64,000 bases of DNA. Source: Chryseobacterium herbae (GTDB lineage: Bacteria > Bacteroidota > Bacteroidia > Flavobacteriales > Weeksellaceae). The position numbers and the translations under genes are program-made. Under the pieces are notes generated by a model, which did not search any database, had not been told where the DNA came from, and saw nothing but the letters and a program-made list of their open reading frames with translations. The stretch is taken from the NCBI RefSeq assembly GCF_025154075.1, contig NZ_JAOAMU010000004.1, forward strand, positions 372,001-436,000, written 5' to 3'. Below are positions 53,318 to 60,728 of this stretch, in pieces (the stretch's first letter is position 1; every line of letters starts with the position of its first letter).

Positions 53318-54319
53318 ATGGAAAATAAAAAGACCATTACCCACAAAGACAAAATAGGATTCCAGAAAATTATCGCTGTTTTCGGAGTCATCTTATTTAT
53401 TGGAAAAATCATCGCATGGAAGCTCACCAATTCCGATGCCGTGTTTTCTGATGCCATGGAAAGTGTCGTGAATGTCATCAGTGCATTTATGGGACTTTAC
53501 TCTCTTCATCTCGCCGCAAAACCAAAGGACGAAGACCATCCGTACGGCCACGGAAAAGTAGAATTCGTAACATCCGGCATCGAAGGTGCTTTAATCGCCA
53601 TTGCGGGCATCATGATCATCTATGAAGGCATCAACAGCTTAGTTGTGGGAAAAACTTTAGCAAAACTGGATCTGGGAATCTGGATCATCGCTGCAACAGC
53701 GATTGTCAATTATCTTTTAGGCTATATTTCCATTAAAAAAGGTAAAGCTGAAAACTCGCTGGTTCTGGTTTCATCCGGAAAGCACCTTCAGTCCGATACC
53801 ATCACAACATTAGGGGTGGTGATCAGTTTAGTTGTCGTTTACTTTACAAAAATCTATTGGCTGGATTCCGTAGTAGCCCTTGTTTTTGGTTTTTACATCA
53901 TTTATGTCGGATATAAGATCGTCAGAAAGTCGTTAAGCGGAATTATGGATGAGCAGGATCCTGACCTTCTGAATCAGATTATCAAGGTACTGGAAGACAA
54001 CAGAAGAATAGAATGGATCGATGTTCACAATATGAAAATTCAGCAATTCGGTGCCAATCTGCATATTGATGCCCATATTACGTTGCCCTGGTATTATAGC
54101 CTTCGGGAAGCGCACAACGAAATGGAAAAAATGATTATCCTTTTAGCTAAAAACACCAAAAGAAGCGTAGAATTCAACTTCCATATGGATGATTGTAAAA
54201 CCGTTTCATGTTCTGTCTGTCAAATCAAAGACTGCCCTGTCCGCGAAAAAGACTTTGTAAAAAGAGTACAATGGGCTCCGGAAAATGTAACGAGTGTGGA
54301 TAAACATACGGTAGATTAG
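53318..54319 (+). CDS. cation diffusion facilitator family transporter
   Basis: 333 residues. Six hydrophobic segments; NSDAVFSDAMESVVNVISA gives the metal-site Asp pair of TM2 and GKHLQSDTITTLGVVISL that of TM5, followed by a cytoplasmic ferredoxin-like domain. An extra ~40-residue C-terminal tail has several Cys (CKTVSCSVCQIKDC), a possible extra metal site. Exports Zn, Fe or related divalent metals; which metal is not readable. Confidence 0.92.
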   Translation: MENKKTITHKDKIGFQKIIAVFGVILFIGKIIAWKLTNSDAVFSDAMESVVNVISAFMGLYSLHLAAKPKDEDHPYGHGKVEFVTSGIEGALIAIAGIMIIYEGINSLVVGKTLAKLDLGIWIIAATAIVNYLLGYISIKKGKAENSLVLVSSGKHLQSDTITTLGVVISLVVVYFTKIYWLDSVVALVFGFYIIYVGYKIVRKSLSGIMDEQDPDLLNQIIKVLEDNRRIEWIDVHNMKIQQFGANLHIDAHITLPWYYSLREAHNEMEKMIILLAKNTKRSVEFNFHMDDCKTVSCSVCQIKDCPVREKDFVKRVQWAPENVTSVDKHTVD

Positions 54320-54418
54320 GGTTCAAAGTGTTGTCAGTTGCTTGTTAGTTAGTTACTGGTTGCTAGTAATTAAGCTAATGAAGTATCCTGATTATCTTGA
54401 TTCTTACTTCTACTTTAT

Positions 54419-54466
54419 TATTAACCATTCACTTGCGAAGCAAAATTCACCATTGACCTTCCCCAA
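54419..54466. repeat. intergenic repeat, copy 2
   Basis: The reverse complement contains the same 31-bp core as 24678-24710 (CACTTGCGAAGCAAAATTCA on this strand). It lies downstream of the CDF gene in a 193-bp gap that also has short GTTAGTTAGTTACTGGTT-type words. Confidence 0.75.
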
Positions 54467-54512
54467 TATTCCAAAATTTTGAGGCAACTTGTAAGTTAAT
54501 GAGTTTATCCGC

Positions 54513-54950
54513 TTATTGCTTGTTCTTTTCCAACTGTTTCCTGTAATAAAACATCGGAACAATCAAAAGCAGCGCTAATGGCTGAATCACAAACCTTCTC
54601 ATATAAAAAGAAAAAAGATAGCCCACATCAAACCGATCGTAGATACAGTAAAGATAGATCGGAAAAGTAATAACAAAGATAATGGTGATCAGCAATACGC
54701 CCTGCACCGTCCACTGTTTATTTTTAAAAAGACAATGAATAATCAGACAGGACAAAGCAAGATTGAGAATAAACCTGAAAACATGGCCTGCTATTAATTT
54801 TGCCCACTCAAACTGTGGAAACGCAATATTTTTATTGGCTTCATGAAAATACTCCAGAAAAGGATCATAGAAAATTTTGTCCTCAAACACACGCACGCTG
54901 ATCAGACCGCAGATTCCTGCTATGACGAGAAGCCAGTTAAGAATTTTCAT
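54513..54950 (-). CDS. exosortase F system-associated protein
   Basis: 145 residues, about four membrane helices. KFNx-free basic start MKILNWLLVIAGICGLISVR, then VFEDKIFYDPFLEYFH and YDRFDVGYLFSFYMRRFVIQ, which match the small partner protein found next to XrtF in Flavobacteria. Its start overlaps the exosortase 3' end by 14 bp, so the two are cotranslated. The role of the partner is unknown; it is expected to help XrtF in the inner membrane. Confidence 0.85.
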   Translation of the reverse strand: MKILNWLLVIAGICGLISVRVFEDKIFYDPFLEYFHEANKNIAFPQFEWAKLIAGHVFRFILNLALSCLIIHCLFKNKQWTVQGVLLITIIFVITFPIYLYCIYDRFDVGYLFSFYMRRFVIQPLALLLIVPMFYYRKQLEKNKQ

Positions 54951-55467
54951 TTTTTAATGCAAAGAATTTAATCCACACCAACCAAAGAACCACCACCGTT
55001 CCATAAATAACCGCCGGAAAAATAAAGTCATGAAACATCTTTCCATATTCTTTATAATCTGACATCACAACATTCAGTCCCACGATTCGGAGAAGATTCA
55101 TAATATACAGCAGAACAAGTCCGGCAAGGGCAAATACAAAAGTTTTGGACCCTTTATAGAACGCAAATACGAATGCGATAAACAAGATCATCACTGAAAT
55201 GGCGTTACACCCTTCCACCATTCTGGTTATGTAATTTTTCTTTACATAAAACCAAACCTGCTCGTTTTTCACGTCATCATAAAGCAATGTGGGATATCCT
55301 GAAGCTTTCTGAATAGATGCCACCTGGTCCGCGATCATTCTTGAAAAAGGATCCAGTCCGCCTGCTTTACCAGCATTCAGATAAAACTGGTAGGCAAACA
55401 GCAACACCAGATAAATGATGATGAACCTCAGCAAAATGTTTAAAACTGGTTTAAAATCCTTTAGCAT
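54937..55467 (-). CDS. xrtF: exosortase family protein XrtF
   Basis: 176 residues, polytopic. The three exosortase active-site residues are present: Cys87 in VEGCNAISVMILF, Arg127 in NLLRIVGL and His146 in FHDFIFPAVIYG. Exosortases cut C-terminal sorting tags and may hand the protein to a surface polymer. XrtF is the short flavobacterial class. No substrate with a matching C-terminal tag (motif, helix, basic end) is visible in this window. Confidence 0.92.
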   Translation of the reverse strand: MLKDFKPVLNILLRFIIIYLVLLFAYQFYLNAGKAGGLDPFSRMIADQVASIQKASGYPTLLYDDVKNEQVWFYVKKNYITRMVEGCNAISVMILFIAFVFAFYKGSKTFVFALAGLVLLYIMNLLRIVGLNVVMSDYKEYGKMFHDFIFPAVIYGTVVVLWLVWIKFFALKNENS

Positions 55468-55504
55468 AGTACAAAGATAAAAATTAGACTGAAATGTAAG
55501 CTAA

Positions 55505-55720
55505 TTTAAGACATCAGATTTCAGATACCAGACATCAGATAAGGGTTATTTAGATGCGGGTTCCGGGATGCGAGATCCCAGTTATTACTCTAGAACTTTA
55601 TTTTCAAAAACACTCAAACACTCAAACTCTAATACCCTCAAACCCCATAACACTCCGAACCCGAACCCCACAACTCTCAAACCCTAAAACTCTCAAACTC
55701 TACAAACACCAAACTCCCAT
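55505..55720. repeat. intergenic repeat-word region
   Basis: Imperfect repeats fill most of the 279-bp gap between xrtF and the kinase operon: CATCAGATTTCAGAT / CAGACATCAGAT, GCGGGTTCCGGGATGCGAGA, and several CTCAAAC(C/T)C(T)AAA(A)CTC units. The words match those at 6293-6375, 24794-24971 and 37365-37470. No gene. Confidence 0.65.
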
Positions 55721-55728
55721 TAAATTAG

Positions 55729-55736
55729 TATATTTG
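55729..55736 (+). promoter_or_regulatory. candidate -7 box of the kinase/RapZ-C/MurU operon
   Basis: TATATTTG, 10 bp before the ATG at 55747, predicting a leader of about 7 nt. Confidence 0.5.
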
Positions 55737-55746
55737 TTTCTATATT

Positions 55747-56766
55747 ATGATTTCCGAAAACGCAAAACGATTTTTTGAAAACTACCTCGGCGAACCATCT
55801 TCTGAGTTTGTTACACTGGCTCAAAGCGGTTCTGCGAGAGTGAATTTCTTGGCGAGATCCGGCAACAGAAAATACATTGTTACCAGCAATGAAAATATTC
55901 CGGAAAATGATAGTTTCCTGTATTATTCCAAAATCTTTTCTGAACTAAACCTCAATACTCCACAGATTTTTGCAGTCTCTGATGACAGGAAAATGTATGT
56001 ACAGGAATTTCTGGGAGGACAGACTCTTTCTGAGATTATTACGAAAGAAGGACTTTCTCCTCATGTAAAGGGTTTGGTAAAACAGACCTTAGAAAACCTT
56101 TTCCAGCTTCAGATCCGGACGCAGGGAAAAATTGATTTCTCGAAAACTTTTGAATATGAAAGTTATGATGAGCTTCCTGTGATTCATGATCTGTACTATT
56201 TTAAAAACTTTGTGGCGGATGTCCTGGAACTGGAATACCGTAAATCAGCTTTGCTGAAGGAATTTAAACAGATCGCTGCGCTTATTGAAAGTCTTGAACC
56301 TACAGGAATAATGATCCGCGATTTTCAAGCCAGAAACATTATGGTGAATGAAGAAAGTAAAGTTTCGTTCATCGATTATCAGTCTGCTATGAAAGGGCCA
56401 TTAATGTATGATGTGATCTCTTTTCTTTTTCAGGCTAAGGCTGACTTCCCGGAAGATTTCAAAAACGAAATGCTTGATTATTACATCGGACAGTTTGACA
56501 ATGAAGAAGTTAAAAATCAACTAAAAAATTCGGTAAAACCAATCCAAATGATGAGATTTCTGCAGGTACTCGGAGCTTACGGCTTCAGAGGGCTTATCCA
56601 AAGGAAGCAGCATTTTATAGCAAGTCTGGAAAAAGGAATTCAAAACATCACGCAGTTTGCATCATCATGGGAACTGATGAACAATTATCCGGAGCTCAAA
56701 AAAGTGATAGAACAGCTGAATTCAGAAGAAACAGAATCAAAAATTAATGCTATTTTAAACCATTAA
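55747..56766 (+). CDS. aminoglycoside-phosphotransferase-fold sugar kinase (AmgK-like)
   Basis: 339 residues. APH/choline-kinase fold: N-lobe FVTLAQSGSARVNFLAR, Brenner-type catalytic loop MIRDFQARNIMV (Asp192, Asn197) and metal-site FIDYQSAMKGPLMYD (Asp210). AmgK phosphorylates MurNAc or GlcNAc at the anomeric position in peptidoglycan recycling; the MurU-like gene two places downstream would use the product. The substrate is inferred from this pairing. Confidence 0.85.
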   Translation: MISENAKRFFENYLGEPSSEFVTLAQSGSARVNFLARSGNRKYIVTSNENIPENDSFLYYSKIFSELNLNTPQIFAVSDDRKMYVQEFLGGQTLSEIITKEGLSPHVKGLVKQTLENLFQLQIRTQGKIDFSKTFEYESYDELPVIHDLYYFKNFVADVLELEYRKSALLKEFKQIAALIESLEPTGIMIRDFQARNIMVNEESKVSFIDYQSAMKGPLMYDVISFLFQAKADFPEDFKNEMLDYYIGQFDNEEVKNQLKNSVKPIQMMRFLQVLGAYGFRGLIQRKQHFIASLEKGIQNITQFASSWELMNNYPELKKVIEQLNSEETESKINAILNH

Positions 56767-56825
56767 GATTTCTTTGATCTTCTGCAAATTTAAAATATAG
56801 ATAACCAAATAGTATTAGGAATGTC

Positions 56826-56848
56826 AGCCTGAGCGGAGTCGAAGGCTT
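56826..56848. repeat. GAGCGGAGTCGAAG-type intergenic repeat
   Basis: CAGCCTGAGCGGAGTCGAAG followed by GCT, with AGCCT/AGGCT ends. A REP-like word seen in many bacterial genomes, also present in altered form at 6211-6237. It sits in the leader of the RapZ-C gene. Confidence 0.6.
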
Positions 56849-56902
56849 GTAACCAATATAAAAACTCAACAGACCTTAATGGTTCAAATAAAATAAACAA
56901 CA

Positions 56903-57319
56903 ATGCTACACATCGACATACACAGTTTTTCGTACAAAAAAGGAGGAATTCCCAAGGATAATTCAGGAAACGGCGGAGGTTTTACTTTCGACTGCAGAGG
57001 GATTTTAAATCCGGGAAGAATTGAAGAATATAAAATCCAGACAGGAAATGACATCGGCGTTCAGGAATATCTTGAAACCAAAACCGAGATGCCTAAGTTC
57101 CTGAAACTGGTAAAATCTATCGTCTCCATCAATATCGACAACTATCTTGAAAGAGGTTTTGAAGACCTTCAGATCAGTTTCGGATGCACCGGCGGACAGC
57201 ACAGATCTGTGTATTCGGCCATCAAAATTGCTGAATTCATCAAAGAAAAATATCCTGAAGGAATAGAAATAAGTCTTCACCATGACGAACAGCACCAACT
57301 GAACGTGAGTAATGGGTAA
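56903..57319 (+). CDS. RapZ C-terminal-domain-like protein
   Basis: 138 residues. It corresponds only to the C-terminal half of RapZ: HSFSYKKGGIP ... FTFDCRGILNPGR, then ISFGCTGGQHRSVYSAIKIA and HHDEQHQ. The N-terminal P-loop kinase half is absent. In E. coli the RapZ C-terminal domain binds GlcN6P and small RNAs; here the place between a sugar kinase and a nucleotidyltransferase suggests a sensor or partner for amino-sugar recycling. Cytoplasmic. Confidence 0.85.
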   Translation: MLHIDIHSFSYKKGGIPKDNSGNGGGFTFDCRGILNPGRIEEYKIQTGNDIGVQEYLETKTEMPKFLKLVKSIVSINIDNYLERGFEDLQISFGCTGGQHRSVYSAIKIAEFIKEKYPEGIEISLHHDEQHQLNVSNG

Positions 57320-57395
57320 TGAGCAATCGGTAATATTTTACTTGTTCATCAACCCCTGAAATTACTCATTACGTATCACTCATTACTTATACTAT

Positions 57396-58109
57396 ATGAA
57401 AGCTTTAATTTTCGCTGCCGGAAAAGGCACAAGGCTCAAACCCTTTACGGATCATCATCCGAAAGCACTGGCCAAAGTAAACGGCATTCCTCTTTTGGAA
57501 AGAAATATCAAATATCTTAAAGGCTTCGGAATAAAAGATTTTGTGATCAATATCCATCATTTTGGAAACCAGATTGTTGAATTTTTAAATAAAAACAGTA
57601 ATTTCGGATGCAACATTGAAATCTCAGATGAGACCAATGAACTGCTGGAAACCGGTGGCGGCTTGATTTTTGCTAGAAAATTCCTCGATCACGGGGAAGA
57701 TTTTCTGATCATGAACGCTGATATTTTAACGAATATCAATATCAATGCTCTGGTGGAATACCACAAAAAGATAAAAGATTTTGCTACTTTAGCGGTTTCA
57801 GACAGAGATAGTTCGCGAAAATTACTTTTCAACGACGATATGGTTTTGAGAGGCTGGCTGAATGTACAGTCGGGAGAACAAAGGCTTGCGGAATTCAACA
57901 AAGGCTTTAAGGCTCTTGCTTTCAGCGGCGTTCACTGTATCAACCCCACTATCTTTGAAAAAATAAAGAGAACCGGCAAGTTTTCTGTTATGGAGGAATA
58001 TCTGGATCTGATGCAGACCGAGCATATCCACGGATTTGTGCACGACAGCATTCTGATCGATGTGGGAAGACCCGAATCTGTAATAGAAGCCGAAAAACAT
58101 TTTAAATAG
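57396..58109 (+). CDS. NTP-transferase family nucleotidyltransferase (MurU-like)
   Basis: 237 residues. Signature KALIFAAGKGTRLKPFTDHH (2-21), PKALAKVNGIPLLERNI and DFLIMNADILTN with the metal-binding Asp. The short length and lack of a C-terminal beta-helix match MurU, which makes UDP-MurNAc from MurNAc-1-phosphate. An AmgK-like gene upstream supports that; a GDP- or dTDP-sugar synthase is the alternative. 7 bp separate it from the LOG gene. Confidence 0.87.
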   Translation: MKALIFAAGKGTRLKPFTDHHPKALAKVNGIPLLERNIKYLKGFGIKDFVINIHHFGNQIVEFLNKNSNFGCNIEISDETNELLETGGGLIFARKFLDHGEDFLIMNADILTNININALVEYHKKIKDFATLAVSDRDSSRKLLFNDDMVLRGWLNVQSGEQRLAEFNKGFKALAFSGVHCINPTIFEKIKRTGKFSVMEEYLDLMQTEHIHGFVHDSILIDVGRPESVIEAEKHFK

Positions 58110-58116
58110 TTTGTAA

Positions 58117-58869
58117 ATGGAAATGGATGGAACCAGGGATGAAAGTTTAGTCAATCCGGCCCTAGATAGTAATGAAACAAAGCTTCACAACAGTCTCAGA
58201 CAGAAAACCTGGGACGAAACCATTACCAAAGACAGCTGGATGGTTTTCAAAGTGATGGCTGAATTTGTAGATGGTTATGAAAAATTGGCCAAAATCGGAC
58301 CATGCGTTTCTATATTTGGATCTGCAAGACTAAAGCCTGAAAGTAAATATTACGCAATGGCAGTGGAAATTGCTGAAAAGATCACTAAACTGGGCTTCGG
58401 AATCATTACCGGAGGTGGCCCGGGGATCATGGAAGCGGGAAATAAAGGGGCTTTTAATGCGCAGGGAAGATCTATCGGACTTAATATTGATCTCCCATTT
58501 GAACAGCATTTTAATCCCTACATCAACAAATCTTATTCGATGAACTTCGATTACTTTTTTGTACGAAAAGTAATGTTTGTAAAATATTCTCAAGGTTTTG
58601 TCGTAATGCCTGGAGGTTTCGGTACATTAGACGAACTTACGGAAGCGATGACGCTAATCCAGACCAATAAAATCGGTAAATTTCCGATTGTTCTTGTAGG
58701 AAGTGAATTCTGGGGAGGACTTCTGGAATGGTTCAAGGCAACCCTTTTAAAAGAAGGGATGATCGCAGAAGATGATCTGGACTTATACAGAGTGGTAGAC
58801 ACGGCTGATGAAGCGGTGGCCCACATCAAGGCATTTTACGATAAGTATTCTGTGAATGTAAATTTTTAA
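58117..58869 (+). CDS. LOG family (TIGR00730) Rossmann-fold protein
   Basis: 250 residues. GGGPGIMEAGNKGAF and MPGGFGTLDELTEAMT are the two LOG signatures with the catalytic Arg/Glu set. Enzymes of this family cleave AMP-type nucleotides to base and ribose 5-phosphate (pyrimidine/purine 5'-nucleotide nucleosidase or cytokinin-like). Last gene of the operon; link to cell-wall recycling is not obvious. The start MEMDGTRDE has an extra ~60-residue N-terminal helical part before the Rossmann core. Confidence 0.92.
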   Translation: MEMDGTRDESLVNPALDSNETKLHNSLRQKTWDETITKDSWMVFKVMAEFVDGYEKLAKIGPCVSIFGSARLKPESKYYAMAVEIAEKITKLGFGIITGGGPGIMEAGNKGAFNAQGRSIGLNIDLPFEQHFNPYINKSYSMNFDYFFVRKVMFVKYSQGFVVMPGGFGTLDELTEAMTLIQTNKIGKFPIVLVGSEFWGGLLEWFKATLLKEGMIAEDDLDLYRVVDTADEAVAHIKAFYDKYSVNVNF

Positions 58870-58927
58870 TTGGCATATTATTTGTGACCTATAATTAGCA
58901 AGTATGATTGTAAATCTATTAATTAAG

Positions 58928-59398
58928 ATGAAAAAACTTTTATATATATCAGGAATTTTAACGTTTTTTATGTTAATGAGTTTTATGTATGTAGACTTTT
59001 TCTCTTCAATGACTAAAGTTGATTATATAGATGGAAGCAAAACATTGAAGTTTACCACAAAAATGAATACCAACCATATTTCCGAAGCTATTAAAATCAA
59101 TCCCAATACAGCCGGATTTGAAGCAGAAGTAAAAAAATATGTGAACAATAATTTTGATGTGTATGTCAATGGCTCTCCGAAAACTATAACCTTCACCGGA
59201 AGTCAGGTAAGCGGAGAAACAGTATGGGTATATTTTGAAACCGGCGGCGTGTCGGACATCAGTACCATGAAGATTAAAAATACAATCCTTTTAAGTTCTT
59301 TTCCTAAGCAGTTCAACATTGTGAGTGTTTCTTACAAAGGAAGCCAGAAGGTAATGAACTTCCAGAGAGGAAAAGAAGTGAATGAGGTTGCTTTCTAA
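58928..59398 (+). CDS. DUF6702-like exported protein
   Basis: 156 residues from the ATG at 58928, chosen because MKKLLYISGILTFFMLMSF is a signal peptide; a start 8 codons upstream would precede it. The mature part (MTKVDYIDGSKTLKFTTKM, NNFDVYVNGSPKTITFTG) resembles the flavobacterial DUF6702 beta-sandwich. Probably periplasmic. Function unknown. Confidence 0.78.
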   Translation: MKKLLYISGILTFFMLMSFMYVDFFSSMTKVDYIDGSKTLKFTTKMNTNHISEAIKINPNTAGFEAEVKKYVNNNFDVYVNGSPKTITFTGSQVSGETVWVYFETGGVSDISTMKIKNTILLSSFPKQFNIVSVSYKGSQKVMNFQRGKEVNEVAF

Positions 59399-59421
59399 AT
59401 CGGAATAATTTAAAAAAATAA

Positions 59422-59450
59422 TAAACCACTGCAGATGCGGTGGTTTTTTT
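59422..59450 (+). terminator. terminator of the DUF6702-like gene
   Basis: AACCACTGC / GCGGTGGTT stem (one wobble) with an AGAT loop, then seven Ts. Confidence 0.85.
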
Positions 59451-59484
59451 GTGTCCTTTCCTCTTTTGTTTTACCAAATAATAG

Positions 59485-59856
59485 CTATTCAGATCCTTTC
59501 TTGAGAGTAGAATCTATGTCATTACATTTTTCCCATTTATGCATTATCACTGTATCTTTCTTATGAATATTAAACGTTAATTCCCCTCTCTTCTTTACAA
59601 CCGTATCTCCAAGCTCTATTTCATCGGCATATAAATTCCACCATCGGTTGTGTGTTTTGCAAACTTTAGGCTCTTGCGTTATAGGATCATGTCCTTTAAT
59701 CTCAAACCAGACCGAATTAGCAGGTTCCAGATCTACAATAATGTTACATTCTTCTTTGGAAAGTATCTGACTGTATTTCAAACACTCGTTTTTTTCTCAT
59801 GAAAAAAGCATCATAAACACAAACAAACAGGTCAAGGTTTTAGTTATTTCGTTCAT
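59485..59856 (-). pseudogene. lipoprotein gene with TGA at the lipobox cysteine
   Basis: From the ATG at 59856 the frame reads MNEITKTLTCLFVFMMLFS, then TGA (59799-59797), then continues in the same frame as EKNECLKYSQIL to the stop at 59485. The residue expected after LFS is the lipidated Cys; TGC or TGT to TGA is a single-base change. The remaining 98-residue frame has only TTG as a start and no signal peptide. The mature part (VWFEIKGHDP, CKTHNRWWNLY) is unrecognised. Either a true nonsense mutation or a sequence error. Confidence 0.7.
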
Positions 59857-59919
59857 ACAGGATGAGTTTAACTTTTATATATTCCAATATACTCATTCTA
59901 AAAAAGACAGTGTAGAAAT

Positions 59920-60441
59920 TTACTTTGAATCGGCCATGACCGGAGGTAATATTAATCTTAAAGAGTTAATGTAATCCTCGTCAAAGTAAATAGCCCGTAC
60001 TTCTTTGAACAAAAAACTTTCTACTTGCAGCCAGGTTGCATTGGGACTGAATAAATGAACTTTGAATGAATGCTCTCTAACCAGATTAATTTCCCCTATA
60101 TACGCTTTATTATGATCTTTCAGTTCAATTTTAATAATTCCGATTTTATCCTGTAAGTCTGATAATAATTCCACATGATGATCAATATTTAATACTGTAC
60201 TTTTTTTAGAAATCATCCTTTTTAGCCTCAATATATTTTCTTTAAATCCATCATCATCAGCTGTTTCAATAGTTACAATATATCTCTGGCTTATCAGAAC
60301 ATAACCATCGACTACATAATCCACAGGAATATACTTTAAATAGCACCATTCATCGGACACGTCAATCAATATCCCTTCAAAGGATGCTTTATTTTTTAAT
60401 GTGATTAAAACCACTCTGTTGATAAATTCTTTTGCATTCAT
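59920..60441 (-). CDS. uncharacterised protein with two similar beta-rich halves
   Basis: 173 residues, no signal peptide. N-half FINRVVLITLKNKASFEGIL ... VLISQRYIVTIE and C-half GIIKIELKDHNKAYIGEI ... FLFKEVRAIYF follow the same strand pattern, like two small Sm-type barrels (inference). No enzyme motif. It is flanked by a broken lipoprotein gene downstream and a frameshifted relic upstream, so it may be a leftover of a larger accessory locus, for example toxin-immunity or reporter-like proteins. Confidence 0.7.
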   Translation of the reverse strand: MNAKEFINRVVLITLKNKASFEGILIDVSDEWCYLKYIPVDYVVDGYVLISQRYIVTIETADDDGFKENILRLKRMISKKSTVLNIDHHVELLSDLQDKIGIIKIELKDHNKAYIGEINLVREHSFKVHLFSPNATWLQVESFLFKEVRAIYFDEDYINSLRLILPPVMADSK

Positions 60442-60470
60442 GGTTTATCATTTAAGTTTTTCAGATTATT

Positions 60471-60637
60471 CTAAAGTTCTTCATAGGCTCTCTTCAGATC
60501 ATACTCTATATCGCCCTTATCATATTGAAAAGGAATATTGACCAAAGACCAGGTTTCATCATATATGATATGCTTTGGATACAATAAGCGACCAATCCTG
60601 CCGCGATCGCTCCCAATACTATTTTACCTTCCTGCAT
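60471..60637 (-). pseudogene. frameshifted small gene relic
   Basis: The ATG at 60637 opens a 43-codon frame (MQEGKIVLGAIAAGLVAYCI, stop at 60506). A second frame carries a protein-like end, YPKHIIYDETWSLVNI ... DLKRAYEEL, with a stop at 60471. Joining them by one frameshift near 60580 would give a ~55-residue protein with an N-terminal membrane helix. A matching -7 box is upstream. Confidence 0.5.
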
Positions 60638-60653
60638 GGTTTTATGTTTAAAA

Positions 60654-60661
60654 CAAAGTTA
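60654..60661 (-). promoter_or_regulatory. -7 box upstream of the relic and the 173-residue gene
   Basis: TAACTTTG on the minus strand, 16 bp before the relic ATG at 60637. It probably still drives the 173-residue gene and the broken lipoprotein gene. Confidence 0.45.
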
Positions 60662-60681
60662 AAATAATTATTACATAAAAA

Positions 60682-60705
60682 AGGCCGTCTCCTAAAAGAC
60701 GGCCT
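60682..60705 (-). terminator. terminator of the DUF5689/TonB operon
   Basis: AGGCCGTCT / AGACGGCCT perfect stem; on the minus strand it is followed by Ts. Confidence 0.9.
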
Positions 60706-60728
60706 GTATTTAAAATATCAGATTTCGA

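Noticed and set aside
59797..59799. TGA read as selenocysteine at the lipobox
   Set aside because: No selenocysteine machinery is expected or visible, and lipoprotein processing requires Cys; a mutation or sequence error is simpler.
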